Origin: Streptomyces hoynatensis
Lineage (GTDB): Bacteria > Actinomycetota > Actinomycetes > Streptomycetales > Streptomycetaceae
Direction: 5' to 3'
DNA: 64,000 nucleotides
NCBI RefSeq assembly: GCF_003626535.1
Contig: NZ_RBAL01000013.1
Location: 124,001 to 188,000, forward strand
The notes below the pieces were generated by a model that made no database searches, had not been told where the DNA came from, and saw only the letters and a program-made list of their open reading frames with translations. Positions 34,032 to 43,032 of the stretch are shown in pieces; the stretch's first letter is position 1, and each line of letters begins with the position of its first letter. The position numbers and the translations under genes were made by a program.

Positions 34032-36299
34032 TCAGCCGAAGAGGGCCGGGAGCGTACGCTCGTGGGTCTCCCTGAGCTCCGCGAGCGGAATCGTGAAGTG
34101 CCCCTGGAGTTCGAGCGCGTCCCCGTCGACGACGCCGATGCGCGCCGCGGGCTGGTTCCGCGCCGCGCACATGTCGGTGAACCGCAGCTCCTCGCTGCGC
34201 GGCACCGCCACCACGGCCCGCGCCGTGGACTCGGAGAAGAGGAACGTGAACGGGTCGAGCCCGTCCGGCGGCACCAGCCGCGCCCCGCGCCCGCCGCGCA
34301 CGCAGGACTCGGCCACGGCCTGCACCAGGCCGCCGTCGGACAGGTCGTGCGCGGCGTCGATCATGCCGTCGCGGGAGGCCGCGACGAGGATCTCGGCCAG
34401 CAGCCGCTCCCGCTCCAGATCCACCCGCGGCGGCAGCCCGCCCAGGTGCCCGTGCACCACGTCGGCCCAGGCCGAGCCGCCGAACTCCGCGCGGGTCTCC
34501 CCCAGCAGGTACAGCAGCAGCCCCTCCTCGCGGAAGGCCATCGGGGTGCGGCGCGCCACGTCGTCGAGCACCCCGAGGACGCCCACCACGGGCGTGGGGT
34601 GGATGGCCGCCTCGCCGGTCTGGTTGTAGAGCGACACGTTGCCGCCGGTGACCGGGGTGCCGAGCACCCGGCAGGCGTCCGCGAGGCCCCGGGTGGCCTC
34701 GGCGAACTGCCACATCACGGCGGGGTCCTCGGGCGAGCCGAAGTTGAGGCAGTCGGTGACGGCGAGCGGGCGCGCCCCGGTGGCCGCCACGTTGCGGTAC
34801 GCCTCGACGAGGGCCAGCTGCGCGCCCGCGTACGGGTCGAGCTTCGCGTAGCGGCCGTTGCCGTCGGTCGCCAGGGCGATGCCGAGGCCGGTCTCCTCGT
34901 CGATCCGCAGCACCGCGCCGTCCTCGGGCTGCGCGAGCACCGTGTTGCCCAGGACGTAGCGGTCGTACTGGTCGGTGATCCAGCTCTTGGCCGCCTGGTT
35001 GGGGGAGCCGGCCAGCCGCAGCACCTGGGCGCGCAGCTCGGCGCCGCCGGACGGCCTGGCCAGCCGCGCGGGGTCGTCGGCCTGCAGCTCGTCCTGCCAG
35101 CCGGGGCGGGCGAAGGGGCGCTCGTAGACCGGGCCGTCGTGGGCCACGGTGCGCGGCGGCACGTCCACGATCTGCTCGCCGTGCCAGAAGATCTCCAGCC
35201 GCTCGCCGTCGGTGACCTCGCCGATCACGGTGGCGATGACGTCCCACTTGGCGCAGATCTCCAGGAAGCGCTCCACCTTGCCCGGCTCGACGACCGCGCA
35301 CATCCGCTCCTGCGACTCGCTCATGAGGATCTCCTCGGGGGAGAGCGAGGGGTCGCGCAGCGGCACGCGGTCCAGGTCCACGCGCATGCCGCCCGAGCCG
35401 GCCGAGGCCAGCTCGGAGGTGGCGCAGGACAGGCCCGCCGCGCCGAGGTCCTGGATGCCGACGACCAGCCCCTCGGCGAAGACCTCCAGGGTGCACTCGA
35501 TGAGCAGCTTCTCCTGGAACGGGTCGCCGACCTGCACCGCGGGCCGCTTGGAGGGCTTGGCCGCGTCGAAGGTCTCCGAGGCCAGGATCGAGGCGCCGCC
35601 GATGCCGTCCCCGCCGGTGCGGGCGCCGTAGAGGATCACCTTGTTCCCGACGCCTGAGGCCTTGGCGAGGTGGATGTCCTCGTGCCGCATCACGCCCACG
35701 CACAGCGCGTTGACCAGCGGGTTCCCCTGGTAGCAGGGGTCGAAGACGACCTCGCCTCCGATGGTGGGCAGGCCCAGGCAGTTGCCGTAGCCGCCGATGC
35801 CGGCCACGACGCCGGGCAGGACCCGCCGGGTGTCGGGGTGGTCGGCGGCGCCGAAGCGCAGCGGGTCGAGGACGGCGATCGGGCGGGCGCCCATGGCGAT
35901 GATGTCCCGGACGATGCCGCCGACCCCGGTGGCCGCCCCCTGGTAGGGCTCGACGTACGAGGGGTGGTTGTGCGACTCGATCTTGAAGGTGACCGCGTAG
36001 CCCTGGCCCACGTCCACGACCCCGGCCTGCTCGCCGATGCCCACCAGGAGCGCGTCGCTGTGCGGGGCCTTGTCGCCGAACTGCCGCAGGTGCACCTTGC
36101 TCGACTTGTAGCTGCAGTGCTCGGACCACATGACCGAGTACATCGCCAGCTCGGCCCCGGTCGGGCGGCGGCCGAGCACCTCCCTGATCCGATCGTACTC
36201 CTCGCGCTTCAGGCCGAGTTCCGCCCACGGCTGGGCGGCGTCGGGGCTGCCTGCCGCGTGCTTGACGGTGTCGAGGTGGCGGGTGGGTGACGTGGACAT
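34032..36299 (-). CDS. purL: FGAM synthase subunit II (small-type PurL)
   Basis: A 755-residue smPurL that needs PurQ and PurS as separate subunits. Conserved parts include [15 protein letters not shown], the [20 protein letters not shown] block and [10 protein letters not shown]. It converts FGAR to FGAM with ATP, using ammonia from PurQ. The start is GTG 36302 or ATG 36299, overlapping the purQ stop. The order purS-purQ-purL in one operon is as in other Gram-positives. Confidence 0.97.
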   Translation of the reverse strand: MSTSPTRHLDTVKHAAGSPDAAQPWAELGLKREEYDRIREVLGRRPTGAELAMYSVMWSEHCSYKSSKVHLRQFGDKAPHSDALLVGIGEQAGVVDVGQGYAVTFKIESHNHPSYVEPYQGAATGVGGIVRDIIAMGARPIAVLDPLRFGAADHPDTRRVLPGVVAGIGGYGNCLGLPTIGGEVVFDPCYQGNPLVNALCVGVMRHEDIHLAKASGVGNKVILYGARTGGDGIGGASILASETFDAAKPSKRPAVQVGDPFQEKLLIECTLEVFAEGLVVGIQDLGAAGLSCATSELASAGSGGMRVDLDRVPLRDPSLSPEEILMSESQERMCAVVEPGKVERFLEICAKWDVIATVIGEVTDGERLEIFWHGEQIVDVPPRTVAHDGPVYERPFARPGWQDELQADDPARLARPSGGAELRAQVLRLAGSPNQAAKSWITDQYDRYVLGNTVLAQPEDGAVLRIDEETGLGIALATDGNGRYAKLDPYAGAQLALVEAYRNVAATGARPLAVTDCLNFGSPEDPAVMWQFAEATRGLADACRVLGTPVTGGNVSLYNQTGEAAIHPTPVVGVLGVLDDVARRTPMAFREEGLLLYLLGETRAEFGGSAWADVVHGHLGGLPPRVDLERERLLAEILVAASRDGMIDAAHDLSDGGLVQAVAESCVRGGRGARLVPPDGLDPFTFLFSESTARAVVAVPRSEELRFTDMCAARNQPAARIGVVDGDALELQGHFTIPLAELRETHERTLPALFG

Positions 36300-36973
36300 C
36301 ACGAGACCAGCTTCTTCAGGACCGACGTGAAGAACCCCAGGCCGTCGGTGCTCGGCCCGGTGAGCTCCTCGACGGCGTGCTCGGGGTGGGGCATGAGGCC
36401 GACGACGTTGCCGGCCGCGTTGGTGACGCCCGCGATGTCGCGGCGGGAGCCGTTCGGATTGACCTCCAGGTAGCGGAAGACGACCCGGCCCTCGGCCTCC
36501 AGCTCGTCGAGCGTGCGCGCGTCGGCGACGTAGCCGCCCTCGCCGTTCTTCAGCGGGATGGTGATCTCCTGGCCGGCGGCGTAGGCGCTCGTCCAGGCGG
36601 TCGCCGCGTTCTCCACCCGCAGCCGCTGGTCGCGGCAGACGAAGTGGAGGTGGTCGTTGCGGGTGAGGGCGCCGGGCAGCAGGTGGGATTCGCAGAGCAC
36701 CTGGAAGCCATTGCAGATGCCGAGAACGGGCAAACCAGACCGGGCCTGCTCGATGATCGTTTCCATGACCGGGGAGAAACGGGCGATCGCCCCGGCGCGG
36801 AGATAGTCGCCGTAGGAGAATCCGCCGGGCAGGATCACGGCATCGACCTGACGCAGGTCTTTATCCCCGTGCCAGAGCGCCACCGGCTCCGCGCCGGCCA
36901 GTTTTACCGCGCGTTGCGCGTCCCTGTCGTCGAGGGAACCCGGAAATGTGACGACTCCTACACGAGTTGTCAC
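36299..36973 (-). CDS. purQ: FGAM synthase subunit I, glutaminase
   Basis: A 224-residue class-I glutamine amidotransferase. It starts [17 protein letters not shown], carries the nucleophile Cys in [11 protein letters not shown] and the His/Glu pair in [11 protein letters not shown]. It supplies ammonia to PurL. GTG 36973 overlaps the purS stop by four bases. Confidence 0.97.
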   Translation of the reverse strand: MTTRVGVVTFPGSLDDRDAQRAVKLAGAEPVALWHGDKDLRQVDAVILPGGFSYGDYLRAGAIARFSPVMETIIEQARSGLPVLGICNGFQVLCESHLLPGALTRNDHLHFVCRDQRLRVENAATAWTSAYAAGQEITIPLKNGEGGYVADARTLDELEAEGRVVFRYLEVNPNGSRRDIAGVTNAAGNVVGLMPHPEHAVEELTGPSTDGLGFFTSVLKKLVS

Positions 36974-37227
36974 CGGATCGCCTCTTCTTCGACGTGGACG
37001 TGGAAGTCCTCGATGACGGTGTTGGCGAGAAAGGTCTCGGCCATCTCGCGGACGCGGGCGAGCACCGACTCGTCGACCGGGCCCGCCACCTCCAGCTCGA
37101 AGCGCTTGCCCTGACGGACGTCGGTCACGCCCTCGAAACCAAGCCGGGGCAGGGCGCGCTGCACCGCCTGGCCCTGCGGGTCGAGGATCTCCGGCTTGAG
37201 CATGACGTCGACTACGACGCGAGCCAC
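36970..37227 (-). CDS. purS: FGAM synthase subunit PurS
   Basis: An 85-residue PurS that bridges PurL and PurQ. It reads [19 protein letters not shown] at the start and [12 protein letters not shown] near the end, both family hallmarks. GTG 37227 has GGGAG upstream and is the first gene of the purSQL operon. Confidence 0.96.
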   Translation of the reverse strand: MARVVVDVMLKPEILDPQGQAVQRALPRLGFEGVTDVRQGKRFELEVAGPVDESVLARVREMAETFLANTVIEDFHVHVEEEAIR

Positions 37228-37578
37228 TGGTACTCCCGGGTGGTCGTGCGATGGGTTGTGCTTGACGCACCGCTCAGCCTACCGGGCCCCCGGATCTACT
37301 CGGGTAGATACGGTCGACTCCGAACTTCGGTCACGTTAAGGTATCGAGGGCGGAAACCCCTGCAGGAAACGGGAAACTAAAAGTAGGGTCCGGGTATGGC
37401 TCGCGAAGCGGCGCGGAGCGCGGTAATTCGCCATCCGTGCATTACCCGGCCGCGCACGGGCACAAATAAAAGAACCATACTGGTGATCTAGGGGAGCACA
37501 GCACCGCAGCGCAGAAACCGCGGTGACGGCCGGGCACCGCCCCGCGCGGTAGCGACCCTCCCGAAAGGACCGATATCC
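37228..37578. promoter_or_regulatory. Divergent region between purS and lsr2
   Basis: The 351 bases contain no gene. An AT-richer patch at about 37330-37500 probably holds both promoters, with ACATACT-like and CATACT boxes near 37479-37484 for lsr2. AAAGGA at about 37564-37569 is the lsr2 ribosome site. I cannot assign exact promoter elements. Confidence 0.45.
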
Positions 37579-37908
37579 GTGGCACAGCGTGTAGTGGTCA
37601 CCCTCGCCGACGACATCGACGGCGGTGAAGCGTCGGAAACGGTTGCCTTCGGCCTCGACGGGAAGACCTACGAGATCGACCTCAGCCCGCACAACGCGGA
37701 GAAGCTGCGGACCGCGCTCGCCCCCTACGTGGAGGCGGGCCGCAAGCGGGCCAGGTCCGGGCGGACCTTCCACCACACCGCCGTCGCCCCCGACCCGAAG
37801 GCGGTGCGCGCCTGGGCGGAGTCCAACGGCTTCGGCGTGCCGACCCGCGGGCGCATCCCCAAGAAGGTCTACGACGCGTTCAACGAGGCCCACGCGCCCG
37901 CTCATTGA
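37579..37908 (+). CDS. lsr2: Lsr2-type nucleoid-associated protein
   Basis: A 109-residue Lsr2. The N-terminal oligomerisation part begins MAQRVVVTLADDIDGGEA and contains FGLDGKTYEIDLS. The C-terminal DNA-binding part has AWAESNGFGVPTRGRIPKKV, with the RGR hook that enters the minor groove of AT-rich DNA. Lsr2 silences foreign, AT-rich genes in actinobacteria; the low-GC cargo gene at 15989 would be a plausible target. GTG 37579 is used. Confidence 0.95.
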   Translation: MAQRVVVTLADDIDGGEASETVAFGLDGKTYEIDLSPHNAEKLRTALAPYVEAGRKRARSGRTFHHTAVAPDPKAVRAWAESNGFGVPTRGRIPKKVYDAFNEAHAPAH

Positions 37909-37939
37909 GTCGACTTGCCATGAACCCCGGGTGATCGGC

Positions 37940-37945
37940 TAGAGT
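37940..37945 (+). promoter_or_regulatory. -10 box of tRNA-Gly promoter
   Basis: TAGAGT, with TTGCCA at 37915-37920 as a possible -35 at 19-base spacing. The layout matches the promoter of the second tRNA-Asp. Confidence 0.5.
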
Positions 37946-37994
37946 CTGGAGCGCGCCGCGGGGCAGGGCCGAAAGGCCGAAGCCCTCGGGTCGC

Positions 37995-38066
37995 GCGGGT
38001 GTAGTTCAGTAGCAGAACACCCTCTTTCCAAGAGGGAGGCGCAGTGTGCGATTCCTGTCACCCGCT
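37995..38066 (+). tRNA. tRNA-Gly (TCC)
   Basis: The 72-nt tRNA has acceptor stem GCGGGTG with CACCCGC and anticodon arm CCCTC-TTTCCAA-GAGGG, giving anticodon TCC. The next three bases (38067-38069) are CCA, so here the 3' CCA is encoded, unlike in the other tRNAs of the window. Confidence 0.93.
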
Positions 38067-38096
38067 CCAGCCGCTGGACCGATCCCCAGGATCGGG

Positions 38097-38102
38097 TACA
38101 GT
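38097..38102 (+). promoter_or_regulatory. -10 box of second tRNA-Gly
   Basis: TACAGT lies nine bases before the mature 5' end of the tRNA, a position suited to its own promoter. Confidence 0.45.
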
Positions 38103-38111
38103 AGGCGCCAC

Positions 38112-38184
38112 GCGGACGTGGCTCAGTTGGTAGAGCATCACCTTGCCAAGGTGAGGGTCGCGAGTTCGAATCTCGTCGTCCGCT
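38112..38184 (+). tRNA. tRNA-Gly (GCC)
   Basis: The 73-nt tRNA has acceptor stem GCGGACG with CGTCCGC and anticodon arm TCACC-TTGCCAA-GGTGA, giving anticodon GCC. CCA is not encoded. Confidence 0.94.
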
Positions 38185-38189
38185 CGGCA

Positions 38190-38225
38190 CGAAGGGGCCG
38201 ATCCCCCAGGGGATCGGCCCCTTCG
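38190..38225 (+). terminator. Long hairpin after tRNA-Gly genes
   Basis: A perfect 16-bp stem (38190-38205 with 38210-38225) has a 4-nt CCAG loop and no T run. Confidence 0.75.
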
Positions 38226-38549
38226 CCGTGTGCGCCGTGCCCGCGCCCCGCCGCTCCCCCGCCCCCGCCCCCGGCCGCCGTCCGGCTGCCGCGGCCTTCG
38301 GGCGCCGCCCCGGCCTCGGGCGCGCCCGGCCTCCCGCCCCGGGGGCCCTCGGGGGTTCCGGGCCGCCGGGGCGCGTCGCCCGGCGGCCGTGCGCCGGCAA
38401 GCCGGCCCCCGCGCCGGCCGGTTCGCGGGCCGGGGCCCGCCGTCGTTTCCCGCCCGCCGCGGTAAAGCTTCACAAAAAATTCCCCGGCCCAGGCTCGCGG
38501 AGGAGTGGGCCGGGGCGGGGCAGAAATACCCCTTCGGGTGACGGGCGCC
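38226..38549. other. GC-rich spacer before purC terminator
   Basis: About 240 bases of C/G-rich sequence contain no supported gene. The end (38476-38515) holds the purC terminator described separately. Confidence 0.6.
38474..38515 (-). terminator. Terminator of purC
   Basis: Ten-base arms CCCCGGCCCA (38482-38491) and TGGGCCGGGG (38506-38515) are followed on the minus strand by AATTTTTTG. Confidence 0.8.
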
Positions 38550-39461
38550 TCAGTCCCAGGCGCTGCCGGTCAGGAGCCGGTACGCCTCGGTGTACCGCTC
38601 CCTGGTCCGCGCCACGATCTCCTCGGGCAGCGGCGGGGGCGGCGCGTCGCCCGTGCGGTCCCAGCCGGAGGCCGGCGAGGTCAGCCAGTCGCGGACGTAC
38701 TGCTTGTCGTACGACTTCTGGGGGCGGCCCGGCTGCCACTCGTCCCGGCGCCAGAACCGCGAGGAGTCGGGCGTGAGCACCTCGTCGGCCAGGACCAGCG
38801 GGGCCGGCCCCTCCTGCCTGGGGCGGCCGAACTCGAACTTCGTGTCCGCCAGCACGATGCCGCGGGAGCGGGCGATGTCCCTGGCCCGGCCGTAGATCGC
38901 GAGGGTGGCCTGCCGCAGCTCGGCGGCGGTGTCCGCGCCGACCTGGCGGGCGACCTCCTCGTAGCTCACGTTCTCGTCGTGGTCGCCGACCGCCGCCTTG
39001 GTGGCCGGGGTGAAGATCGGCGCCGGCAGCTCCGAGCCGTCCACGAGGCCGGGCGGCAGGGCGAGGCCGCAGACGGTCTGGTCGCGCTCGTACTCCAGCA
39101 GTCCCGAGCCGGTCAGGTAGCCGCGGGCGACGGCCTCCACCGGGATCATCTCCAGGGAGCGGCACACGGTGACCCGGCCCGCCCAGTCGGCGGGCGCCCC
39201 CGCGGGCACCTCGGTGGAGATCACGTGGTGGGGCACCAGGTCGGCGAGCTGGTCGAACCACCACAGCGAAAGCCTCGTCAGAATCCTGCCTTTGTCCGGA
39301 ATCTCGGTGGGGAGCACCCAGTCGTACGTGGAGATCCGGTCGCTGGCCACCATGACCAGCTCTCCCGCCTCGTTCTGGTAGAGGTCGCGCACCTTGCCGG
39401 TGTGCAGATGAACAAGCCCCGGCACCTGCACGGGCTCTGGCTTCTCGACGAATCCTGGCAC
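38550..39461 (-). CDS. purC: SAICAR synthetase
   Basis: A 303-residue eukaryotic-like-length PurC. Motifs are HTGKVRDLYQN near the start, VASDRISTYDW, and the later ARGYLTGSG and DTKFEFG. It joins aspartate to CAIR in purine synthesis. GTG 39461 is preceded by AGGAGG. It lies downstream of the dimethylformamidase-like gene but is separated by a hairpin, so it has its own promoter. Confidence 0.96.
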   Translation of the reverse strand: MPGFVEKPEPVQVPGLVHLHTGKVRDLYQNEAGELVMVASDRISTYDWVLPTEIPDKGRILTRLSLWWFDQLADLVPHHVISTEVPAGAPADWAGRVTVCRSLEMIPVEAVARGYLTGSGLLEYERDQTVCGLALPPGLVDGSELPAPIFTPATKAAVGDHDENVSYEEVARQVGADTAAELRQATLAIYGRARDIARSRGIVLADTKFEFGRPRQEGPAPLVLADEVLTPDSSRFWRRDEWQPGRPQKSYDKQYVRDWLTSPASGWDRTGDAPPPPLPEEIVARTRERYTEAYRLLTGSAWD

Positions 39462-39511
39462 AGGTCCTCCTGGCAGCGACTGCGGACTGTGTGACCGCGC
39501 ACTCTCATTCT

Positions 39512-39547
39512 CCCGCAGCCCCGGAGGCGGCCTCCGGGGGGTGCGGG
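39512..39547 (-). terminator. Hairpin after dimethylformamidase-like gene
   Basis: CCCGCA-CCCCGGAGG pairs with CCTCCGGGG-TGCGGG across a 3-nt loop, with a small bulge. It lies just beyond the stop at 39579. Confidence 0.65.
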
Positions 39548-39578
39548 CGGGCAGGCAGGAGCGGCGCGGGGCGCGGCC

Positions 39579-41057
39579 TCAGTCCCGTTTGCAGATGCGG
39601 TCCAGCAGGTTTGCGGTGGCGCGCTGAATCCTGACGTCGGTGTGGCCAGGGCGGCCGAGGGCGGGGGTCCAGGCGAAGGTTCCCGAGGCGAAGACCCAAG
39701 CGCCGCTCGGCGCCCGGTACAGGGAGGTCTCCTGGTGGCGGCGCACCCCCGACTCGTCGCGGTAGGGGGAGTGGGCGAGCAGGACCCGGTCGGCCGACTC
39801 GGGCAGCGGCGTGCGCGGGTGGTAGCGGTCGGCCTCCCCGGCGACCAGTCCCGGCAGTTCCTCGCCCTCGCGGGCGCCGGTCGCCTCCCACAGCCAGTGG
39901 TGCGCGTTGCGGACGACGAGCGGGTGGGGGCGGGGGACGCGGCCCACGTACTGGATGCCGAGCAGCAGCTGTTCCGGGCGGCCCTGGTCGCGCCAGAGCA
40001 GGGAACGGCCCGGGCCCTGGCGCTTGCGGCAGTGGAGCAGGCGGTCGGGGTCGCCGGAGGGCAGGGGGCCGAGCGAGACCTGCCAGTACATGGTGTTGGC
40101 CGAGAGGAACACCAGGGAGGTGCCCTCGTCGCGGGCCTGCTCCACCGCGGCCCGCATGGGCAGGGACCAGTACTCGTCGTGGCCGGAGAAGACGATTCCG
40201 CGGTAGCGGCCCGGGCGCACCCGGCCCGCGTGCAGGTCCCGCGCGGTGGCGTAGGACAGGTCGTAGCCGTAGCGCTCGGCCCAGCGGATGAAGTCGTAGG
40301 CGTGCCCGGCGTGCAGGGGCAGGCCCGCGTTCGCGTAGGGGCGGTCGAAGCAGACGGTGACCGCTGCCCCGGACTCGCCGAGCAGCCGGCCGCCGGTGTC
40401 CCAGGCGTGGTACAGGCTGGCCCCCTGCCTGCCGTCCTCGGGGAAGAGGTTGTACGCCTGCCAGGTCAGGTCGGGCAGGACGAGCAGCAGGTCGGCCGGG
40501 CGGTCGTCCCTGATCGTGAACGGGATGTGGGAGCGGAAGCCGCCGTCGGCCGTGGTCAGCACCGCCACGTGGGCCCCCGGGCGCCAGTCGGGGGGCACCT
40601 GCCAGCGCCAGGAGAGCCACCAGTGGTGGCAGGAGACGGTGCGGCCGGCGACCATGGGGGGCGGCTGCCTGATGCCCATGAGTTTCGGGCTGCTCTGGAG
40701 CAACTGTGCGCCGTCGCCCGCGAAGTGGCCGATGCGGTAGATGTCGATGGTGAACTCCTGCGGCGGGTTCACCGTGACCCTGAAGTCGAGGGGCCGGCCC
40801 GGGGCCACCGCGGACTCGGTGACGAAGCCCTTGATCTGGCAGCCGATGTCGTCGGCCATGCGCGGCCCGGACGGGTGCCAGGGCACCGCGTGATCGCTGC
40901 GGCAGAAGCTGCCCTCGTCCCCCCGCAGCCAGGGCAGCGGGCCCTGGCCGAACGGGTCGGACACCGCGTGCGTGAGGGTGCCCGACTCCCAGCGGCGGAT
41001 GCGTTCCGTGCCGTCCCGTGTCGCCGGACGGGCCGGCTGTCGCGCCGTCGTCTTCAC
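39579..41057 (-). CDS. N,N-dimethylformamidase large-subunit-like protein
   Basis: A protein of about 492 residues. It shows DIYRIGHFAGDGAQLL, the family's early block, and LTWQAYNLFPEDG and IVFSGHDEYWSLPMRAAVE, which resemble the N,N-dimethylformamidase beta-subunit domain with its glutamine-amidotransferase-like core. GTG 41057 is preferred because GGGAGGGG precedes it; the ORF start fifteen bases upstream lies directly on another GGAGG. Streptomycetes carry this gene next to purC, and no amide substrate is known for those copies. No signal peptide is seen. Confidence 0.82.
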   Translation of the reverse strand: MKTTARQPARPATRDGTERIRRWESGTLTHAVSDPFGQGPLPWLRGDEGSFCRSDHAVPWHPSGPRMADDIGCQIKGFVTESAVAPGRPLDFRVTVNPPQEFTIDIYRIGHFAGDGAQLLQSSPKLMGIRQPPPMVAGRTVSCHHWWLSWRWQVPPDWRPGAHVAVLTTADGGFRSHIPFTIRDDRPADLLLVLPDLTWQAYNLFPEDGRQGASLYHAWDTGGRLLGESGAAVTVCFDRPYANAGLPLHAGHAYDFIRWAERYGYDLSYATARDLHAGRVRPGRYRGIVFSGHDEYWSLPMRAAVEQARDEGTSLVFLSANTMYWQVSLGPLPSGDPDRLLHCRKRQGPGRSLLWRDQGRPEQLLLGIQYVGRVPRPHPLVVRNAHHWLWEATGAREGEELPGLVAGEADRYHPRTPLPESADRVLLAHSPYRDESGVRRHQETSLYRAPSGAWVFASGTFAWTPALGRPGHTDVRIQRATANLLDRICKRD

Positions 41058-41232
41058 TTCCCCTCCCTGCACCTCCGTGCGGCCGTGCCGCGCCCCAGCA
41101 CATCACATCCGGCGAGCGGCCGGTCACCGCTCGTCGCGGGATTGACCGGAGGTGGTTGCCTGATATTGACGCCGGAGGCGGGGGGTGTCGAGACCTCTCA
41201 CAAGGACATCGGTACGGACATGTCCGGCGGGG

Positions 41233-42921
41233 TCACACGAGGCGCACGGGCTTGTCGGGACGGACTCCGGCGGCGGCGAGCCAGTCCCGCAGCGGCCCGG
41301 GGTCGCCCTCGTCCACCAGGCGGTGCACCGGTCCCGTCAGGTCGCGGCGGCGCACGCCGTCCGCGAGGAGGACCGGGCCGTCCAGCCAGTCGAGGCCGGG
41401 AACGGCGCCCGTGGTGTCGGCGGCGGCGCAGCAGACCGCGGCCGCGACGTGCTCGGCCAGCGACTCCCGCTCCCCGCGCGAAGGGCGCGCGGGCAGCGGC
41501 TGAAGCGCCGGCGGGAACGCCGGGGGCATCGTGCCGGGCGGGCTCTCCTGCCGCACGCCCTGCGCCGCCTCCGCGCGGGCGGCCTCGGCGTCGACGCGCG
41601 CGGCGAGCTCGTCCGTGCCCGCGGCCCCCGCGGCCTCGGCGAGCCGGTCGAGGGCGCAGGCCAGGGTCGGCGTCTCCAGGGCGTCGAGGGCGGCGAACAG
41701 CCGGGCGGCCCGGTCCCGCCAGATGCGGTCGACGACCTCGTCGGCGTAGGCACCCCAGTCGACCGGGGCCCAGTCGGCGCCGCGGCCCTGGGGTATGCCG
41801 TGGAAGAGCCTGGCGGCGAGCAGCGAGATCTCCTCGTCCACGGCGCCCGGCTCCTCCAGCAGGTCGCAGGCGGGCCGCTCGCCGAGGCGGGCCGCGAAGC
41901 CCTCGGCCAGCCGGTCGCGGCGGGAGAGCTCGGTGAGCGCCGCCACCACGCCGGCGTCCAGGCGGCGCGGCCAGCGGCCTATGCGCCAGGCGGGCAGCGC
42001 GACCCGGGTCAGCAGCCGGTCCCAGCCCGCGTAGGCGAGGCCGACCTGCTCCTGGGCCGCGGCTCTGAGGCCCTGGTCGACGCCCTGGGCGCGGGCGGAG
42101 GCGGCGCGGGCGACGCCGCGCTCCATGTCTCCCGCCCGCTGTGCGGCGGCCCGCAGCAGGCGGCGGGACAGCAGGCCGGAGAAGGCGAGGAGGGGATGGC
42201 GCACCCGGGAGGCGCCGGCGGCGAGTGCGGCGGTGGCGTCCCAGGCGCGCAGGCAGCGGCGGGCGGCGGCGATGTCGGGGTGGGCGGAGGGGCCGGTGCC
42301 GGCGACGACGGGCGCGAGCAGCGCGCGCAGCTCTCCCACGCGCATCCACCACAGGAAGGGGGAGCCGATGACGAGCACCGGGGCCGGCGGGGGCTGTCCG
42401 CGGGCGCCACGGGGGCGGCCCGGGATCTCCTCCAGCCAGCTGTCGCAGTCGGGGGTGAGCGCGATGCCGCCGGGGACCGGGACGTCCAGCCGCTCGGCGA
42501 GCTCGCGTATCAGCCCGTGCAGGGCGGGCGCGGCGCGTTCCGGCACTTCGATCACGGGGGTGAGGGCGGGGCGGGAGCGGGCCATCAGCAGGGCGCTCGC
42601 GGCGGCCAGGGCCAGGCAGGCGGCGGCGCACCCGGCCACCGGCAGGCACAGCGCCGGGTCCGCGCCCGCGCTCCACAGCACGATGGCGACGGCGGCCGGC
42701 AGCAGGGCGAGCGCCAGCGCGCCGTCGCGCACGCGGAGCACGGCGAGCGCGTCCTGGCGTGCGGAGCGCCCGGCTTCGCCGGTCCCGCGCGCTTCACGCT
42801 GCAGCATGCCCCTGCCCTCCGCTCCCGGCGCGGGCGCGCCGGACGACGACCGTGACGGTCTCCCGACCGGACTCGCGCCGGGCGCCGCACTGTCTCCCAC
42901 TGTCGCACCGGCCACTGACAT
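41233..42921 (-). CDS. Membrane protein resembling an inactive M48 peptidase
   Basis: A 562-residue protein. Two TM helices lie at about 66-86 and 88-113. Residues 117-220 follow the M48 (HtpX/Ste24-like) layout: VPGGIALTPDCDSWLEE, then LVIGSPFLWWMRVGELRALLA. Where the zinc motif HExxH should follow ELRALLA, this protein reads PVVAG (204-208), and the later Glu ligand motif is not visible either. It is therefore probably a pseudo-peptidase. The C-terminal 350 residues are Ala/Arg-rich helices of unknown use. The start is ATG 42921; ATG at residue 39 is possible. Confidence 0.65.
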   Translation of the reverse strand: MSVAGATVGDSAAPGASPVGRPSRSSSGAPAPGAEGRGMLQREARGTGEAGRSARQDALAVLRVRDGALALALLPAAVAIVLWSAGADPALCLPVAGCAAACLALAAASALLMARSRPALTPVIEVPERAAPALHGLIRELAERLDVPVPGGIALTPDCDSWLEEIPGRPRGARGQPPPAPVLVIGSPFLWWMRVGELRALLAPVVAGTGPSAHPDIAAARRCLRAWDATAALAAGASRVRHPLLAFSGLLSRRLLRAAAQRAGDMERGVARAASARAQGVDQGLRAAAQEQVGLAYAGWDRLLTRVALPAWRIGRWPRRLDAGVVAALTELSRRDRLAEGFAARLGERPACDLLEEPGAVDEEISLLAARLFHGIPQGRGADWAPVDWGAYADEVVDRIWRDRAARLFAALDALETPTLACALDRLAEAAGAAGTDELAARVDAEAARAEAAQGVRQESPPGTMPPAFPPALQPLPARPSRGERESLAEHVAAAVCCAAADTTGAVPGLDWLDGPVLLADGVRRRDLTGPVHRLVDEGDPGPLRDWLAAAGVRPDKPVRLV

Positions 42922-43032
42922 CGCAATCCGCGATGGACCGATCGCGCCGCGTGGGGACGGGCGGCGCGGCGAAAGCCCCTGCGCCGCACGATAGTTGGGC
43001 GAGACGGAGGCGTCAGCCGCTCAGCTCACCGG

